From an uncultured Pseudomonas sp. (lineage in GTDB: Bacteria; Pseudomonadota; Gammaproteobacteria; Pseudomonadales; Pseudomonadaceae): DNA of 64,000 nucleotides. Under the pieces are notes generated by a model. The model saw only the letters and a list, made by a program, of their open reading frames with translations, ran no database searches and was not told the DNA's origin. The number at the start of each line of letters is the position of its first letter. Within the stretch, counting starts at the first letter, position 1. Both the position numbers and the translations under genes were made by a program. Location: positions 1 to 64,000 of the forward strand of contig NZ_CAMPHI010000026.1 in NCBI RefSeq assembly GCF_946885955.1, given 5' to 3'. Positions 49,486 through 60,657 of the stretch are shown piece after piece.

Positions 49486-49800
49486 ATGACTGAGCAAGAA
49501 CGCCTCGAACTGGAAGCAGCCGCCTTCCGCAGCCTGCTGCAACACCTGCGCAGCCGCCCAGACGTACAGAATATCGACATGATGAACCTGGCCGGTTTTT
49601 GCCGTAACTGCCTGTCCAAATGGTTCAAGGCCGCCGCCGACGATATCGGAGTGGCGGTTACCCCGGAGCAGGCCCGCGAAGAGATCTACGGCATGCCCTA
49701 CAGCGAGTGGAAAAGCAAATACCAGAAGGAAGCCAGCGCCGAGCAACAGGCCGCCTTCAGCAAGCAGAACGAGCAGAAAAACAAAGGTGACTCCGCATGA
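49486..49800 (+). CDS. DUF1244 family protein
   Basis: The protein has 104 residues. The family signature NLAGFCRNCLSKWFKAAAD (with a CxxC) and EEIYGMPYSEWKSKYQ are present. It overlaps the next gene by ATGA. The pairing with a HopJ-type gene is common in Pseudomonas. Function unknown. Confidence 0.92.
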   Translation: MTEQERLELEAAAFRSLLQHLRSRPDVQNIDMMNLAGFCRNCLSKWFKAAADDIGVAVTPEQAREEIYGMPYSEWKSKYQKEASAEQQAAFSKQNEQKNKGDSA

Positions 49801-50138
49801 TCGCGCTCGAAGAATTCCGCGCGCGCCTGCGTAGCGACCAGTTCGCCTTTGCCGAAACCCTGGCATTTGTCGCCGAGCACTACGACTACCAGCCGTGCGC
49901 GTTCAGTAACGGCGCCGTAGCCAATGCCGCCGGGCAGAACGAAGGCTCGTGCAAGACCCTGAGCCTGGCGCTGCTCGAAGGCCTGAGTCTGGAGGAAACC
50001 CTGCGCTGCTTCGGCGAACACTACCGCAGCGTTCTGGCCAGCCCGCATGCCGATGACCACGGCAATATCCGCGCACTAATGGCCAACGGTCTGCCCGGGG
50101 TACGCTTCGAGCAACAGGCGCTGACCCGCAAGGCCTGA
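49797..50138 (+). CDS. HopJ-family protein
   Basis: The protein has 113 residues. The conserved core is YDYQPCAFSNGAVANAAGQNEGSCKTL, then CFGEHYRSVLA and HADDHGNIRALMANG. Despite the type III effector label, members are widespread in non-pathogens, so an effector role is doubtful. It is coupled to the DUF1244 gene by ATGA. Confidence 0.92.
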   Translation: MIALEEFRARLRSDQFAFAETLAFVAEHYDYQPCAFSNGAVANAAGQNEGSCKTLSLALLEGLSLEETLRCFGEHYRSVLASPHADDHGNIRALMANGLPGVRFEQQALTRKA

Positions 50139-50318
50139 ACGGCGAAGCGCGCAAAAAGTTGCGCAACTGTCGGCAAAAGCTGACAGACGTCACAAAAAAA
50201 TTCGCTTATCCTGCGCGTCATTACGGCAATACCAGGGAGGGTATTACCTGCGCAGCACTCGCTGCCGCGCCAGCCTCCCTGCCCTTAGTCGTCCCTTACC
50301 TGGCTTGGAGTCGCGCAT

Positions 50319-50906
50319 ATGCAGCAGACCGTGGTATGGAAACCATGGCACAACCCCGGCGTTGAAAACCTGCGTTTGAAAATGGATGAGCACGGCATAC
50401 ACGCCAGCAGTCATCTGATGCAGAACCTGCAGGGCAACAGCATCGCCGCCAGCTACATCGTCAGTTGCGACCCGCTGTGGCGCTTCCGCCGGCTCTGGCT
50501 GAAAGTGGATAACCACGGCCAGCGCAGCCTCGACATGCACCGCGATGTCCGCGGCAACTGGTTTCACAATGGCAGGCTGCGCCCGGACCTGCAGCACTGC
50601 CAGCACGTCATGCTGTCCGCCTCGCCGTTCACCCACACCCCCGCCCTGCAGCGCTGCGCGCTGGAAGCCGGGCAAAGCGAGCAATTGCAGGTCGCCTATG
50701 TGGATTTGCTCACGCTAAAGGTCGAGGCCCGCGGACAACGCTATATTCACCTGCGCAAACTGGGCCGCGAGACCCTCTACCGCAGCGAATCGGAAGGCGC
50801 CGAAGGCAATGAGCTGACGGTCGACGAACATGCCCTGCTGATGAGCGCCAGCGACCAGTACGTGCGCATGAACAACCACACACTGAAGATCAATACCTGG
50901 GTATGA
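50319..50906 (+). CDS. Putative glycolipid-binding protein (PF06475 type)
   Basis: The protein has 195 residues. It matches the family by the WKPW-N start, GNSIAASYIVSCDPLWRFRRLWL and GNWFHNG. These proteins are predicted to bind glycolipids; no biochemical role is firm. TTGGAG precedes the ATG. The gene stands alone, with a terminator shared with convergent trxB. Confidence 0.88.
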   Translation: MQQTVVWKPWHNPGVENLRLKMDEHGIHASSHLMQNLQGNSIAASYIVSCDPLWRFRRLWLKVDNHGQRSLDMHRDVRGNWFHNGRLRPDLQHCQHVMLSASPFTHTPALQRCALEAGQSEQLQVAYVDLLTLKVEARGQRYIHLRKLGRETLYRSESEGAEGNELTVDEHALLMSASDQYVRMNNHTLKINTWV

Positions 50907-50917
50907 AACCTGGCGCT

Positions 50918-50963
50918 CTCGTCCTGTCCGGGACGAGGGCTCCGGGCGGCTTTGCGCCGCCCG
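50918..50963. terminator. Two stem-loops between convergent genes
   Basis: Stem 1 is 50918-50924 / 50931-50937 (7 bp). Stem 2 is 50943-50950 / 50956-50963 (8 bp), followed by TTACC. It separates the PF06475 gene and trxB. Confidence 0.65.
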
Positions 50964-50996
50964 TTACCGACATTCGGGCCAATCGGCCTGATGGCG

Positions 50997-52016
<1,020 letters not shown>

Positions 52017-52256
52017 CTAACGGCGGCGTGTCGGCAACGATTGGTCGCAGCCTATGCGCGCGGCGGCGATTAAGGAAATGCCCTTTACCGATACCTCGAA
52101 TAGAGATTGCCTATCGTCCTCGCAACCCGTGCGGCGCGGCTGGCACGCCGCTCGCCCGGCCCCCTGCGCCATCTGCATCGAATATTGCCGGATTGCGCCA
52201 AGCCCGCCGCGCGCTGGCTATACTGCCGGTGTCGTCCCCCGAAGCGGCACACCGGA

Positions 52257-54242
52257 ATGACCCTACGCAAACGCCTGTTCTGGCTTTTCACGCCACTTCT
52301 GTTGCTGACCCTGCTGAGCATTTATGCGCTGTCCGAGCATATTCTGCTGAGCCGCTTCGACCGCCAGGATCAGCAGACCCTGTTTGCCGACGCCAGCCAA
52401 GTGCACCTCTATCTGGATACCGAAAGCCAGCGCCACCTCAGCATGCTGCGCAGCTACGCCTGGTGGGACGAGAGCTACGACTTCATCCAGCAGCCGACGA
52501 AGAACTTCATCGAGCGCCAGCTACAGACCGACGTGCTGATCAATCTGGCATTCGACTTCATGGTCTATTTCGACCAGAACGGCAACATCGTCGGCGAGTT
52601 CTGGAGCCTGCCGGACCTTCTCGACCTGCAGCCCGTGGGCGACCAGAAGCCGAGCAGCCAGGCCGACCTGCGCCGGGCGATTCTGCTGCGCAGCGAACGC
52701 CTGGGCGCGCTGGACAATCGCTACAACCCCCAGCACGCGTTGGCCCAATTGGTCATGGTAAAAGGCATCCCCGTCCTGCTACTGAGCAGCCCGATCAGCA
52801 ATAGCCAAGGCACGGCGCGACCGGTCGGCGTGATCGTCGCCGGGCACGTCCTCGACAGCCCTCGTCTGGAACAACTGCAAAAACGCATCAAGAGCAACTT
52901 GCGCCTGCTACCGCCGAGTTCGCGGGCCACCGACTGGGAATACCTGCCCAGCAGCAATGCGAACCCCAACGGCGGCGCCCAACTGAGCCCTCGCTACCTG
53001 CCTGCCGGCGACATGCAACAAGTCGACCTGATGTACCGCAACGCTCTCGGCGAACCCGAATTGCGCATGGAAATCAGCCAGCCGCGCCTGCTCTATCAGG
53101 AAGGCTACAACGCCATCCGCTTCTTTCTCGGCGCGGCGCTGCTGGTGGCATTCAGCGCCATATTGCTGCTCTACCTGGCCCTCGACCGCTGGGTTCTGCG
53201 GCGCGTGCAACGCATGCACCAGGAAATTTCCGCGATTGGCCACGACGAACTGCCCGCCCGCCTCAGCGATCACGGCCGTGACGAATTGAGCGAGCTGGCG
53301 CGCGAGCTCAACCTGATGCTCGATCGCCTGCAACAGAGCGAAGGGCGCGACCGGGCGATTCTCGACTCGATTCAGGACGGTTATTTCGAGACCGACCCGC
53401 ACGGCAAGATCATTCAGGTCAATGCCGCACTCTGCAGCCTGCTCGCCTACCCGAGCGAACAGTTGATCGGCTCACTGTTCGAGAACCTGCTCGGCGCCGA
53501 GCATGTCGAACGGGCCCGTAGCCTGTTCGCCGAGGCCGTGCATACCGACGGCGACGTCAGCGTCTTCGCCGCACCGTTCAAGCGTGGCGACGGGCGTCCG
53601 TCTTACTGCGAAATCCGCTTCTCACCGATTGTCGACCTGCAAGGGAAACTGAGCGGCTATCACAGCATCCTGCGCGATATCACCGATCAGATGGCCTATC
53701 AGGACCGACTACTGGAAATGGCCTACCGCGATACCCTGACCGAACTGGGCAACCGCAAGGCATTCGCCGAAGAGTTGCACAGTGCGCTGGAGCAGGCCGA
53801 GCGGCAACAGACCCACCTGGCCTTGCTGTATATCGATCTGGACCGGTTCAAGGAGGTCAACGACCGCTTCGGTCACGACATCGGCGACGCGCTGTTGGTG
53901 GCGATCGCCGAACGCGTGCGCAATACCCTGCGTCACCCGGACCAGGTGTATCGCCTGGGTGGCGACGAATTCACCCTGCTAATGCCACGCAGCAGTGTGG
54001 CCGCCGCAGAGAAGCTGGCCGAGCGCGTGCTCACCGCCCTCGGCATGCCGTTCAACCTGCATGACCTCAGCATCGACTTCGTTACGCCGAGCATTGGTAT
54101 CGCCCTCTACCCCGAGCATGCACAAACCGCCGAAGCCCTGATCAAGGCGGCCGATAGCGCCATGTACCAGGCTAAACAGCAGCGCAACTGCGTCTGCCTG
54201 TACAACGCTCCCATCACCCGGATGCTCAACGCACGCCCCTGA
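52257..54242 (+). CDS. Diguanylate cyclase with CHASE4, HAMP and PAS domains
   Basis: The protein has 661 residues. TM 1 (about 9-25), a periplasmic CHASE4-like sensor with the AWWDESYDF motif, TM 2 (about 290-307), HAMP (about 310-360), PAS (about 365-480) and an intact GGDEF (about 568-572). An RHPD product-inhibition motif lies five residues before GGDEF. The layout equals the gene beside trxB in P. aeruginosa. A second c-di-GMP source for the Lap system is possible, unproven. Confidence 0.9.
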   Translation: MTLRKRLFWLFTPLLLLTLLSIYALSEHILLSRFDRQDQQTLFADASQVHLYLDTESQRHLSMLRSYAWWDESYDFIQQPTKNFIERQLQTDVLINLAFDFMVYFDQNGNIVGEFWSLPDLLDLQPVGDQKPSSQADLRRAILLRSERLGALDNRYNPQHALAQLVMVKGIPVLLLSSPISNSQGTARPVGVIVAGHVLDSPRLEQLQKRIKSNLRLLPPSSRATDWEYLPSSNANPNGGAQLSPRYLPAGDMQQVDLMYRNALGEPELRMEISQPRLLYQEGYNAIRFFLGAALLVAFSAILLLYLALDRWVLRRVQRMHQEISAIGHDELPARLSDHGRDELSELARELNLMLDRLQQSEGRDRAILDSIQDGYFETDPHGKIIQVNAALCSLLAYPSEQLIGSLFENLLGAEHVERARSLFAEAVHTDGDVSVFAAPFKRGDGRPSYCEIRFSPIVDLQGKLSGYHSILRDITDQMAYQDRLLEMAYRDTLTELGNRKAFAEELHSALEQAERQQTHLALLYIDLDRFKEVNDRFGHDIGDALLVAIAERVRNTLRHPDQVYRLGGDEFTLLMPRSSVAAAEKLAERVLTALGMPFNLHDLSIDFVTPSIGIALYPEHAQTAEALIKAADSAMYQAKQQRNCVCLYNAPITRMLNARP

Positions 54243-54310
54243 GCGCGGGCTTTCCCCGCCCCGACAAAGCCGGTAAGGTCGGCGCGACTTTCACTTCGTG
54301 GAGAATCCCC

Positions 54311-55039
54311 ATGCCTGCGCCCGTGCTATCCGGCCCGCAATATCTCAAGGAAGGCCTGCGCCTGGTATTGAGCCCCGGCTTGCGCCTGTTCGTGCTGCTG
54401 CCGCTGACGATCAACCTGATCCTGTTTGTCGCCCTGATCGGTTTCGCCGTGCAGCAATTCGGCGGCTGGGTCGACAGTTTCATGCCGAGCCTGCCGAGTT
54501 GGCTGAGCTTTCTCGAATACATCCTCTGGCCGCTGTTCGTGGTGCTGGTGGTGCTTATGGTGTTCTTCACCTTCACCATGCTGGCAAACGTCATAGCCGC
54601 GCCCTTCAACGGTTTTCTCGCGGAGAAGGTCGAAGTGGTGGTGCGCGGCGAGGATCCCTTTCCGTCGTTCAAATGGGCCGAACTGCTGGCGATGGTGCCG
54701 CGCACCATTGGTCGTGAATTGCGCAAGCTGGGCTATTTCCTGCCACGGGCGATCGGCTTGCTGATCCTCAGTTTCATTCCGGTGGTCAACCTGGCCGCCG
54801 CGCCGCTGTGGCTGTTGTTCGGCGTCTGGATGATGGCCATCCAATATATCGACTACCCCGCCGACAACAACAAGATGAGCTGGCAGGACATGCTCGCCTG
54901 GCTGCGCGAAAAACGCTGGCAGAGTCTGGGTTTCGGCGGCATCACCTACGCGGCGCTGCTGGTCCCCGGGCTGAACATCCTGATGATGCCGGCGGCAGTC
55001 GCGGGCGCCACGGTGTTCTGGGTACGCGAGCGCGGCTGA
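54311..55039 (+). CDS. cysZ: CysZ sulfate transporter
   Basis: The protein has 242 residues with four to six hydrophobic segments and the CysZ signature [26 protein letters not shown] and [15 protein letters not shown]. CysZ moves sulfate into the cell for cysteine synthesis. TGGAG precedes the ATG. Confidence 0.93.
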   Translation: MPAPVLSGPQYLKEGLRLVLSPGLRLFVLLPLTINLILFVALIGFAVQQFGGWVDSFMPSLPSWLSFLEYILWPLFVVLVVLMVFFTFTMLANVIAAPFNGFLAEKVEVVVRGEDPFPSFKWAELLAMVPRTIGRELRKLGYFLPRAIGLLILSFIPVVNLAAAPLWLLFGVWMMAIQYIDYPADNNKMSWQDMLAWLREKRWQSLGFGGITYAALLVPGLNILMMPAAVAGATVFWVRERG

Positions 55040-55123
55040 GCGGCATAAGCGGCGGTTATCGCCATCACAAATCCGCCACCTGTTTGTCACCTTCGCTACA
55101 TGGCAGCAACCGACACTGCTGCC

Positions 55124-56302
55124 ATGACCACTCCTCTGCGTATCGCGCTGATCAGCGAAACCTTCCCGCCGGAGATCAACGGCGTGGCCAATACGCTGGG
55201 CCATCTGAGCCATGGCCTGCGTGCTCGCGGCCACCGGGTGCAACTGGTGCGACCGCGACAGCCCAGCGATGCGCAGGCCGCGCCGGACGCCGATCTGCTG
55301 CTGGTCCGCGGCTGGCCGCTGCCCGGCTACCCTGGCCTGCAGTGGGGACAGTCATCGCTTCATCAGCTGTTGCGCAGCTGGCGCAAGCAGCGTCCGGATG
55401 TACTCTATATCGCCACCGAAGGGCCTCTGGGCTTATCCGCATTGCGCGCTGCCGGTCGTTTGCGCATTCCGGTGGTCAGCGGTTTTCACACCAACTTCCA
55501 GCAGTACACCAGGCACTATGGCCTCAGCCTGCTGAGCCGCGTCCTGACCGGCTATCTGCGCTGGTTCCACAACCGCGCGCGGATGACCCTGGTGCCCAGC
55601 GCCAGTCAGCTGAGCGCGCTGCAATGCCAGGGTTTTAAGCGTCTGCAGATGCTTGCCCGCGGCGTCGACAGCAGGCTGTTCCACCCGGCCAAGCGCTGCA
55701 ACGCCCTGCGCCAGAGCTGGGGGCTGGACGCGCAGAGCATCGCCGTGCTGCATGTCGGTCGCCTGGCTGCGGAGAAAAACCTCGGGCTGCTGTGCACGAG
55801 CTTTCGCGCCCTGCAGCAGACCTACCCGCAGCAGCGTTTCAAACTGATCCTGGTCGGTGACGGCCCGCAACGCACGAATCTGCAACAGCAGATTCCGGAG
55901 GCAATCTTTTGCGGCTTGCAGCGCGGCGAAGCGCTGGCGGCGCACTATGCCTCGGGCGATCTGTTCATCTTTCCCAGCCTTTCGGAAACCTTCGGCAACG
56001 TCGTTCTAGAAGCCCTGGCCTCGGGCCTGGCGGTGGTCGCCTTCGACCAGGCCGCCGCCGCGCAACATATCCGCCACGGGCACAACGGCGCACTGGCCGA
56101 CGCGCAGGACGAGCCAGGCTTTATCGCGGCGACCCTGGGGTTGCTGGCCGAGCCCGACGCGCACCGGCAAATGCGCCTGAACGCCCGCCGGCACGCCTCG
56201 CAACAAAGCTGGGAGGCCATCGTCGAACGCTTCGAGCAGCACTTGCGCGACGCCCTGCCGCCGCCGCTCGAACTGCCTGCCGGGCGTTCCGAGCAGGCAT
56301 AG
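55124..56302 (+). CDS. GT4-type glycosyltransferase (mannosyltransferase-like)
   Basis: The protein has 392 residues. The N-terminal ISETFPPEINGVANTLGHL and GFHTNFQQYTRHYG match GDP-mannose-dependent alpha-mannosyltransferases (MgtA/PimB type); the C-terminal E(x)7E region is SLSETFGNVVLEALASG. It is soluble or peripheral and probably makes a glycolipid. The start at 55124 or 55100 is possible; neither has a strong ribosome site. Confidence 0.88.
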   Translation: MTTPLRIALISETFPPEINGVANTLGHLSHGLRARGHRVQLVRPRQPSDAQAAPDADLLLVRGWPLPGYPGLQWGQSSLHQLLRSWRKQRPDVLYIATEGPLGLSALRAAGRLRIPVVSGFHTNFQQYTRHYGLSLLSRVLTGYLRWFHNRARMTLVPSASQLSALQCQGFKRLQMLARGVDSRLFHPAKRCNALRQSWGLDAQSIAVLHVGRLAAEKNLGLLCTSFRALQQTYPQQRFKLILVGDGPQRTNLQQQIPEAIFCGLQRGEALAAHYASGDLFIFPSLSETFGNVVLEALASGLAVVAFDQAAAAQHIRHGHNGALADAQDEPGFIAATLGLLAEPDAHRQMRLNARRHASQQSWEAIVERFEQHLRDALPPPLELPAGRSEQA

Positions 56303-56405
56303 CCCCGGCCCCTAGCGCCGAGTCGCACACATTCGCCTCCCCAGCCACACCATAAGCCTGTGCAATCGAGCACCGGACGGAGATAAGCTATTTACATACG
56401 CAAAC

Positions 56406-56424
56406 GATAAACATTATCATTCGT
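56406..56424. promoter_or_regulatory. Fur box
   Basis: GATAAACATTATCATTCGT matches 13 of 19 positions of the Fur consensus (GATAATGATAATCATTATC), 28 bp before the first siderophore gene. Iron-dependent repression is expected. Confidence 0.75.
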
Positions 56425-56451
56425 ACAAGGATTACCATTACGGAATAAACG

Positions 56452-57228
56452 ATGCTGCGCCACTCCCCGATTTTCGCCCGCCTGGCTCAAGGTCAGGAGG
56501 TTTACGGCCTGCTCAACTCCGTGCCCTCGCCACTGCTTTGCGAAATGCTCGGCCACGCCGGCTATCACTTCGTGATTCTCGATATGGAGCACCTGCTGCG
56601 CGGCGGCGACGAGTTGATGCACTGCCTGCGCGCCTGCGAATCGGCCGGCGTATCGCCCTGGGTACGGGTGCCGGAAGTCGACGAGAAACTGATTGGCCGA
56701 CTGCTCGACGCCGGCGCCGAGGCCATAGTGCTGCCGCGGGTCGAAAGCGCCGCAGAGGTCGCCCGCGCGATTGCCGCCGCACAGTTCCCGCCGCTCGGCC
56801 GGCGCGGCATCACGGGCGGGCGCGGCACAGGCTTCGGCACCTTGCCGCTGGGTCAGTACATCGAGCTGGCTAACCGCCAGGCCTTTATCGTACCGATGAT
56901 AGAAAGCGCCGCCGGGCTCGCAGCGCTACCGGAAATCCTCGCCCTGCCAGGGGTCGGCATGCTGCTCGAAGGCGCGCTGGACCTGGCCCTCGACCTGCAA
57001 CTCGGCCCCGATCCACTACACCCCGAAGTCTGGCGAGCCCTGCAAGCCATGGCTGCCGCCTGCGCCGCCGCGGGCGTCGCGTTCTGCGCCAACCCGCGCA
57101 CCGCTGAACAACAGCAGCACTGGTGCGCCCAGGGCATTCGCAGCTTTCTCGGCGGAGAAGACCGCGGCCTGCTGCACAGCGCCCTGAAGGCGCGCCTGCA
57201 TGACCTGAAACCCACCCCTGAACCTTGA
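56452..57228 (+). CDS. HpcH/HpaI-type aldolase of the siderophore operon (SbnG/AcsB-like)
   Basis: The protein has 258 residues. The HpaI fold is shown by VILDMEHLLRGGDEL (catalytic His), the metal Glu in MIESAAGLAALPE and the Asp in GALDLALDLQLG. Members in siderophore operons, such as SbnG, act as alternative citrate synthases; others are true aldolases. Citrate is a building block of vibrioferrin, so a citrate supply role is plausible. First gene after the Fur box. Confidence 0.82.
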   Translation: MLRHSPIFARLAQGQEVYGLLNSVPSPLLCEMLGHAGYHFVILDMEHLLRGGDELMHCLRACESAGVSPWVRVPEVDEKLIGRLLDAGAEAIVLPRVESAAEVARAIAAAQFPPLGRRGITGGRGTGFGTLPLGQYIELANRQAFIVPMIESAAGLAALPEILALPGVGMLLEGALDLALDLQLGPDPLHPEVWRALQAMAAACAAAGVAFCANPRTAEQQQHWCAQGIRSFLGGEDRGLLHSALKARLHDLKPTPEP

Positions 57229-57238
57229 TGAAGCCCTT

Positions 57239-59323
57239 ATGACTCCTACCGCTCGATTGATTTCCGTGCCGCTCAGCCTGTTGAGCCTGACCATCGCCCA
57301 CTGCGCATTCGCCGAAGCGCGCAAGGAACAAGCCACCCTGACGCCGATGGTGATCAAGGGTGACGTGCTGGGCAGCGCCAGCGACAAGGAAGTACTCAGC
57401 TACGCCGGCAGCCGTAGCGTGGTCGACAGCGAAGAGCTGAGCAAAGCCAGCGTACGCGGCCTCGACGACGCCCTGCAGCGCGTCCCCGGCATCAAGGTAT
57501 TCGACGAAACCGGCACCGGCGCCCTGCCGCAGATTTCCGTACGCGGTCTTTACGAGAGCCGCAGCGGCCGCGCCCAGGTGCTCTCCGATGGCATCCCGCT
57601 GTCGCTTGCGCCTTATGGCCAGACCAGCCTCTCGCTGTTCCCGCAAACCATGGCCACCGTCGATCGCATCGATATCGTGCGTGGCGGCGCGGCGGTGCAA
57701 TACGGCCCGAACAACGTCGGCGGGGTGATCAACTTCATCAGCAAACCGATCCCGCAAACCTGGCAAACCACGTTGCAGGAGAAGGCCACCTTCGCCCCCG
57801 GCGGACGCAGCCTGTGGGACAGCTACATCGGCACCGGCGGCTACCTGACCGAAAACTTCGGCCTGCAACTGGACCTCAACACCGTGAGCGGCGAATACGG
57901 CCGCGAACACTCCGACAGCGACGTGCAGAACTACCGCCTGCGCGGCCAGTGGGATATCGACGACACCCGCAGCCTGAGCTTCGGCGTGCAGCGCTATATC
58001 GCCGATCTGGACCTGGCCGGCGCCCTCAGCGTCGCCGACTACAAAGACGACCCGCGTCAGTCGACGCGCAACCTCGATCGCTTCGAAGGCGATACCGACC
58101 GTGTCTGGGGCACTTACAGCCAGTATCTCGGCGCCATCGGTCCGTTCGATGCGGTGGAGTTCAGCTGGACCAACTTCGCCCACAACAGCTACCGCAACTT
58201 CCTCGTCGGCCTGCCCTTCACCCCGGATGCAGAGCCGACCACCTTCCAGGATGCACCGCGCGACTTCCGCGTGTGGGGCAGCGAACCGCGCCTGAGCCTG
58301 AGCATCGATGGCGACAAGGTCAGCCAGACCTGGCTGCTCGGCGCGCGCCTGGTCAAGGAAGATGTCGACTTCAAGGTCAACCGCGAAAACCTCAGCACCG
58401 GGGCGCACAGCGTGATCCGCGACTGGACCTTCGACGACGAGGCCAAGGCGGTGTACCTGAGCAATGAACTGAAACTGCTCGACGGTCGCCTGACCCTGAC
58501 CCCCGGCGTGCGCTACGAACATGCGCGCATGGAGTATGCCGATGGCGTCAGCGGGGTCGAACGCGAAACCGTTGCCGAGGAATGGCTGCCCGGGCTGAGC
58601 GCCGGCTATCAGCTCAACGATGACTGGTTCGTCTACGCCAACGCCCAGCGCTCGCTGCGGGTGCCGCAGATCACCTCGATCGTCAAGGACGGCGATGTCG
58701 CCGCCGAACTGGCCTGGAACTATGAAACCGGCGTGCGCTACACACCCTGGAACGGCCTGCGCGTCGACCTCGGACTGTACCGCATCGATTTCGACGACCA
58801 GATCGAATACAACCGCAGCAACGATCGCTTCGAGAACCTCGGCAGCACCCGCCACCAGGGCATCGAAACCGAAGTGTTCTGGACCCCGGCCGCCCTGCCG
58901 ACCCTCGACCTGCACGCCGGTTACGCCTACCTCGACAGCGAACAGCGCAGCGGCGAGTTCAAAGGCAACGAAGTCCCCTTCGCCTCCGCGCATCAGTTGA
59001 CCGTCGACGGCCGCTACCGCTTCGCCGAACACTGGACCTATACCCTCGACGGCCTGTATGTCAGCAGCGCCTACACCGACGCGGCCAACAGCCACGCCGA
59101 GGATGCCGCCGCCACGGTTGGCGAGTTGCCCGCCTACTGGCTGTGGAACACCGCCATCGAACGCGAGTTCAAGCTCGACGACGGCAGCCTGCTGACCACC
59201 TCCGCCGGGGTCAGCAACCTGTTCGACCGCGAGTATTACTTCCGCGGCATCGACACCAGTCCCTGGGGTCGCCAGCCGGCACCCGGTCGCACCCTGACCC
59301 TGGGCGTCAACTACAGCTTCTGA
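57239..59323 (+). CDS. TonB-dependent ferric siderophore receptor (PvuA/FecA-like)
   Basis: The protein has 694 residues. A signal peptide (about 1-25) is followed by a TonB box-like LTPMVIKGD, the plug domain (VRGLDDALQRVPGIKVFDETG, IDIVRGGAAVQYGPNNVGGVINF) and a 22-strand barrel ending in the aromatic F (LTLGVNYSF). It takes ferric siderophore across the outer membrane. It starts 10 bp after the aldolase gene. Located in the vibrioferrin-like cluster, it is probably the cognate receptor. Confidence 0.92.
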   Translation: MTPTARLISVPLSLLSLTIAHCAFAEARKEQATLTPMVIKGDVLGSASDKEVLSYAGSRSVVDSEELSKASVRGLDDALQRVPGIKVFDETGTGALPQISVRGLYESRSGRAQVLSDGIPLSLAPYGQTSLSLFPQTMATVDRIDIVRGGAAVQYGPNNVGGVINFISKPIPQTWQTTLQEKATFAPGGRSLWDSYIGTGGYLTENFGLQLDLNTVSGEYGREHSDSDVQNYRLRGQWDIDDTRSLSFGVQRYIADLDLAGALSVADYKDDPRQSTRNLDRFEGDTDRVWGTYSQYLGAIGPFDAVEFSWTNFAHNSYRNFLVGLPFTPDAEPTTFQDAPRDFRVWGSEPRLSLSIDGDKVSQTWLLGARLVKEDVDFKVNRENLSTGAHSVIRDWTFDDEAKAVYLSNELKLLDGRLTLTPGVRYEHARMEYADGVSGVERETVAEEWLPGLSAGYQLNDDWFVYANAQRSLRVPQITSIVKDGDVAAELAWNYETGVRYTPWNGLRVDLGLYRIDFDDQIEYNRSNDRFENLGSTRHQGIETEVFWTPAALPTLDLHAGYAYLDSEQRSGEFKGNEVPFASAHQLTVDGRYRFAEHWTYTLDGLYVSSAYTDAANSHAEDAAATVGELPAYWLWNTAIEREFKLDDGSLLTTSAGVSNLFDREYYFRGIDTSPWGRQPAPGRTLTLGVNYSF

Positions 59324-59340
59324 TCCACCCTTTCGCACCC

Positions 59341-59360
59341 GGCCCTTCGTCCGAAGGGCC
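59341..59360 (+). other. Intercistronic hairpin
   Basis: A perfect 9-bp stem GGCCCTTCG / CGAAGGGCC has a 2-base spacer. There is no T-run; it may lower expression of downstream genes or protect the receptor mRNA end. Confidence 0.5.
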
Positions 59361-59439
59361 ATCACCACAACGCTTGCCCCCGCTCACGGGTCGTCGCCGA
59401 CGGCTTGGACGGGAGGCGGCTGCCTCAAGGAGACTCGCC

Positions 59440-60657
59440 ATGCATAGCAGGACTGCTCAACAACGGCCCATCGTCATCCTCAGCCACATCGTCCACCTCG
59501 CCGTCACCGAGGGCTTTTTGCCCGCCGCGAGCAAGCGCGGCCAGCCAGTGGTACTGATCACCGATCAGGCCCAGGAACATCGCCGGCAGCTCGCCGCCAA
59601 GCACGTTGCGGCCGAGGGCCTGGAGATTTTCGAGTGCGATGTATTCAACCCGCTGGCGGTGGTGGAATTGCTCAATGCCCATGACCTGCAGCCGGCCGCG
59701 GTGTTTTCCAACAGCGATCACCTGCAGACCAGCACAGCCCTGGTCGCCGAGCTGTTCGGTTGCCCGGGCAAGGATTGGCGCTTGTGCTACGCGGCGAAGA
59801 ACAAGGCGGCGATGCGTGAGCGGCTGCAGCGCCTGGGCCTGCCCAGCCCCTGGTTCCAGGTGCTGACGCCAGGCGCCGAACTGCCAAGCGACGCGCCCTA
59901 TCCGCTGGTGGCCAAGCCACGCGAGGGCGTTGCCAGCCTGGACGTACGCCTGTGTCACAACGCCACCGAGCTGGCCGACTATTGCGCGCAGTTCTGGCAA
60001 CAACAGGGCAACCGCAGCCTGCTGCTCGAAGCCTATCTCGAGGGCCCGCTGTTCACCCTGGAAACCCTCGGCGACGGGCACCGCCTGCAAGCCATCGGCG
60101 GCTTCGATGTCAGCCTCTCGCCAGCGCCGCATTTCGTCGAACTGGCGGCGCGCTGGGACGGCCCGATCAGCCGAGCGCATCGCAGCGCGGCGCTGGCCCA
60201 GGTCGCGGCGTTCGGGATCAACTTCGGCGTTTGCCACAGCGAATTCATCCTCACCGCCAACGGCCCGGTGCTGGTCGAGATCAACTACCGCAGCATCGGC
60301 GACGGTCGTGAGTTTCTCCTCGAGCGCCTGCTACCGCAGGGCTGGTTCGAGCGCATCCTCGCACTGCACCTGGGCGAGCCGCTGGCGCCGCTGCAAGCCA
60401 GCGCCGGCGCGGCTCTGGTGCACTACCTGGTCGCGGGGAAGTCGGGCCGCGTACACCAGGCGGCCGCCAGCATCGCCAGCCAGCAAGACGGCCACTGGCT
60501 CGACTACCGCGCCCTGCGGGCGGTCGGCGACGAGGTCCGCCTGAGCCATTCGAACAAGGACTACCTAGGCGTGCTGCGCCTGATCGCCCCGGACGCCGCC
60601 AGCCTGGAGGCGCGCTTCGCCGCCACCCTCGCCGACCTGCACTGGGAGCTGCTATGA
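59440..60657 (+). CDS. pvsA: ATP-grasp ligase, PvsA-like
   Basis: The protein has 405 residues. The ATP-grasp fold is seen as YPLVAKPREGVASLDVRL, LLLEAYLEGPLFTLETLG and FILTANGPVLVEINYRSIGDG (metal Glu/Asn). In the vibrioferrin pathway, PvsA joins building blocks through an acyl-phosphate. AAGGAG precedes the ATG. It overlaps the next gene by ATGA. The order ATP-grasp, NIS synthetase, MFS, NIS synthetase matches pvsABCD. Confidence 0.8.
   Translation: MHSRTAQQRPIVILSHIVHLAVTEGFLPAASKRGQPVVLITDQAQEHRRQLAAKHVAAEGLEIFECDVFNPLAVVELLNAHDLQPAAVFSNSDHLQTSTALVAELFGCPGKDWRLCYAAKNKAAMRERLQRLGLPSPWFQVLTPGAELPSDAPYPLVAKPREGVASLDVRLCHNATELADYCAQFWQQQGNRSLLLEAYLEGPLFTLETLGDGHRLQAIGGFDVSLSPAPHFVELAARWDGPISRAHRSAALAQVAAFGINFGVCHSEFILTANGPVLVEINYRSIGDGREFLLERLLPQGWFERILALHLGEPLAPLQASAGAALVHYLVAGKSGRVHQAAASIASQQDGHWLDYRALRAVGDEVRLSHSNKDYLGVLRLIAPDAASLEARFAATLADLHWELL

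Noticed and set aside
50159..50200. Terminator after the HopJ-type gene
   Set aside because: The stem at 50167-50186 is followed by an A-run, not a T-run, in the direction of transcription.
56885..59368. 827-residue antisense frame over the receptor gene
   Set aside because: It is a shadow of the GC-rich TonB receptor gene, which has clear plug and barrel features.
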